From positions 1-64,000 of the forward strand of contig VSNK01000001.1 in the NCBI GenBank assembly GCA_009774255.1: 64,000 nt of DNA, given 5' to 3'. A program made the translations under genes and the position numbers. Below are positions 62,798 through 64,000 of this stretch, piece by piece. The stretch is from Faecalicatena sp. (GTDB lineage Bacteria; Bacillota; Clostridia; Lachnospirales; Lachnospiraceae). The first letter of the stretch is position 1. Each line of letters begins with the position of its first letter. The notes beneath the pieces were generated by a model that made no database searches, was not told where the DNA came from, and was given only the letters and a program-made list of their open reading frames with translations.

Positions 62798-63067
62798 TCA
62801 ATACGTGTTGTATTTGACCCTACTAAATCCGAACACAAATGTCCTATCCAATTTACAAATCCACACAATCCACTTGTTCCATTTATTTCAACAGTCCTTT
62901 CATCAGTCCTTTTGTCATCTTTGAAGCCATCTCCTCCATTCTTATTGATAAGGCTTATTCCAAGCTTATTTTTTATACTTGCCATCTTAATTATACCAGG
63001 TTACTGCCGAATCAGCTACTGCCGCCGGACATAAATATAAATTTTATCTGTCCTTACCTCCCCATCA

Positions 63068-64000
63068 TCATGCGCCTCCTATATCCGCCAATGTAATCTG
63101 TCCGTCCCGCAGGCTCTTGATCTTGCGCTCCGATATTTTGTCTCCGTCCATGACCCTTCCGCACAAAAGAGGAGAGGCGGGATCGTAATTCTTACAATTG
63201 GCCTCCATAGAATGCGTGTCATAGGTTGCGTAGCAGTATACGCATCCATTGGCACAGGTATTGTACATTCCTACCTCCACACTCTCGACACATCCGCATT
63301 CAAGCCTCTGATTTTTATCCTTTTTTACCTTTAGGCTGCATCCGATCAGGCGCTCGATCAATTCTCTGTCGATACAGCAGTTGTGCCTGATCCCGCAGCC
63401 TGACAGGTCGATCTTCTCGGAGCAGGCTGCCGTCTGCATTCCATTTTCTTCCGCAATCTTCCGGAGCTTTTCCGCAAATTCCGTAAGCTCTGCATCAGAT
63501 TTATCATTGTCTGCTGCTTTTGACAGAAAAATCTTGTTCTTCCGATAGGTATCTACAAAGCTGATCACACATTTTTCCGTGTACCCGTTCAGCTTCTCCG
63601 CGATCTGGCGGAACGCACGGATGTGATATTCCTCAGTATACCGCTCCGTAAACAGGATCGGATCATACCTCCAGATCACGCGCTCTTTTCCGACCTGCCC
63701 GGCGAGCTCCTGAAAACGCGGGATCATCACTTTCTTTTTGTCCGGGATATTTCGCTCGATATCCGTCCCATACCCGGTAAGCGTAAACTGGAAATAGAAT
63801 GTACAGCTTTTCAGTTCATCCAGGTACTTCATGATCCCCACCGGATTTTTTGTCCAGAACACAATGCAGTCGATCACATCCGGCGTAATCCGGATCTTGC
63901 TGATCTGATGCGCATTCATTGGATTTTTTACATATAAAAAGCCTTCACGTATTCGATTGATAAACCACTCCGCATAGTAATTCGGAATATCCGTCCTTCT
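63068..64000 (-). CDS. DUF1848 protein (5' end outside the window)
   Basis: The frame stays open from the stop at 63068 to the window edge; an internal ATG at 63919 is not the start, because RRTDIPNYYAEWFINRI upstream is family sequence. DUF1848 proteins are about 300 residues, so only a few codons are missing. Features: DCIVFWTKNP, RYDPILF and a late cysteine cluster (CGIRHNCCID, then NTCANGCVYCYATYD) whose CxxxCxxC spacing recalls radical-SAM iron-sulfur sites. Function is not established. The stop is followed by the remnant ATPase region. Confidence 0.87.
   Translation of the reverse strand, partial: RRTDIPNYYAEWFINRIREGFLYVKNPMNAHQISKIRITPDVIDCIVFWTKNPVGIMKYLDELKSCTFYFQFTLTGYGTDIERNIPDKKKVMIPRFQELAGQVGKERVIWRYDPILFTERYTEEYHIRAFRQIAEKLNGYTEKCVISFVDTYRKNKIFLSKAADNDKSDAELTEFAEKLRKIAEENGMQTAACSEKIDLSGCGIRHNCCIDRELIERLIGCSLKVKKDKNQRLECGCVESVEVGMYNTCANGCVYCYATYDTHSMEANCKNYDPASPLLCGRVMDGDKISERKIKSLRDGQITLADIGGA

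Noticed and set aside
62755..62985. Minus-strand ORF of 76 codons upstream of the broken ATPase-like gene
   Set aside because: No family features, and it overlaps in another frame with the remnant of that gene; likely chance.

Overview
The window looks like chromosome from a spore-forming Clostridium-relative, most likely Lachnospiraceae. This is inferred from gene content: a SpoIIP/GPR sporulation pair, one-step diaminopimelate dehydrogenase, the rimP-nusA-ylxR-ylxQ-infB-rbfA-nrnA-truB-ribF translation operon, a ParE/ParC-type topoisomerase pair, and strong AGGAGG ribosome-binding sites. Nearly all genes lie on the minus strand; the clear exceptions are a hemerythrin regulator (21.9 kb), rpsT (38.9 kb) and an Asp/Tyr-repeat membrane protein (50.2 kb). 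No tRNA, rRNA, CRISPR array, prophage or transposase gene is visible.

Layout. 0.2-5.4 kb: NAD synthetase, Hsp33, a methyltransferase and a membrane-anchored secreted protein. 6.0-9.6 kb: ilvB-ilvN-ilvE. 9.9-21.3 kb: rpsO, a Na/phosphate symporter and the translation operon, read from a consensus promoter before rimP. 21.9-24.4 kb: hemerythrin-REC protein and a HAD phosphatase. 24.7-30.9 kb: L,D-transpeptidase and topoisomerase. 31.2-33.1 kb: HipA-like kinase with a small overlapping partner, and a DUF1648 protein. 33.2-36.3 kb: copper operon csoR-copA(-copZ). 36.5-38.7 kb: spoIIP and gpr. 38.9-41.0 kb: rpsT, ilvC and a second ilvN. 41.4-48.8 kb: a multistep phosphorelay with two hybrid kinases, an Hpt protein and two REC/HD-GYP regulators. 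48.9-52.7 kb: galE, the Asp/Tyr-repeat protein, a cupin and ddh. 53.0-58.6 kb: ATPase/nuclease protein, small membrane and lipoproteins, and a LytTR two-component system with a PH-domain protein. 59.2-64 kb: GH13 glucosidase, a broken AAA-ATPase-like gene and a partial DUF1848 gene.

The intergenic spaces carry at least three families of short non-coding palindromic elements: a MITE-like family ending in AGGAGTTGTAGAAAAATAA, a mosaic family bounded by GTTACAG/CTGTAAC, and one 165-bp palindrome. The first two families share an internal cassette of about 48 bp, and some copies supply the stop codons of neighbouring genes.

The most interesting single observations are: csoR has a perfect Shine-Dalgarno but ACG where the start codon should be; copA is fused in frame to a complete copZ that keeps its own ribosome-binding site; a three-hairpin structure closed by a long stem follows ilvC, with G-U wobbles that favour RNA on the minus strand; and hemerythrin is joined to a receiver domain. 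All calls rest on reading the sequence and on family knowledge; no searches were run.
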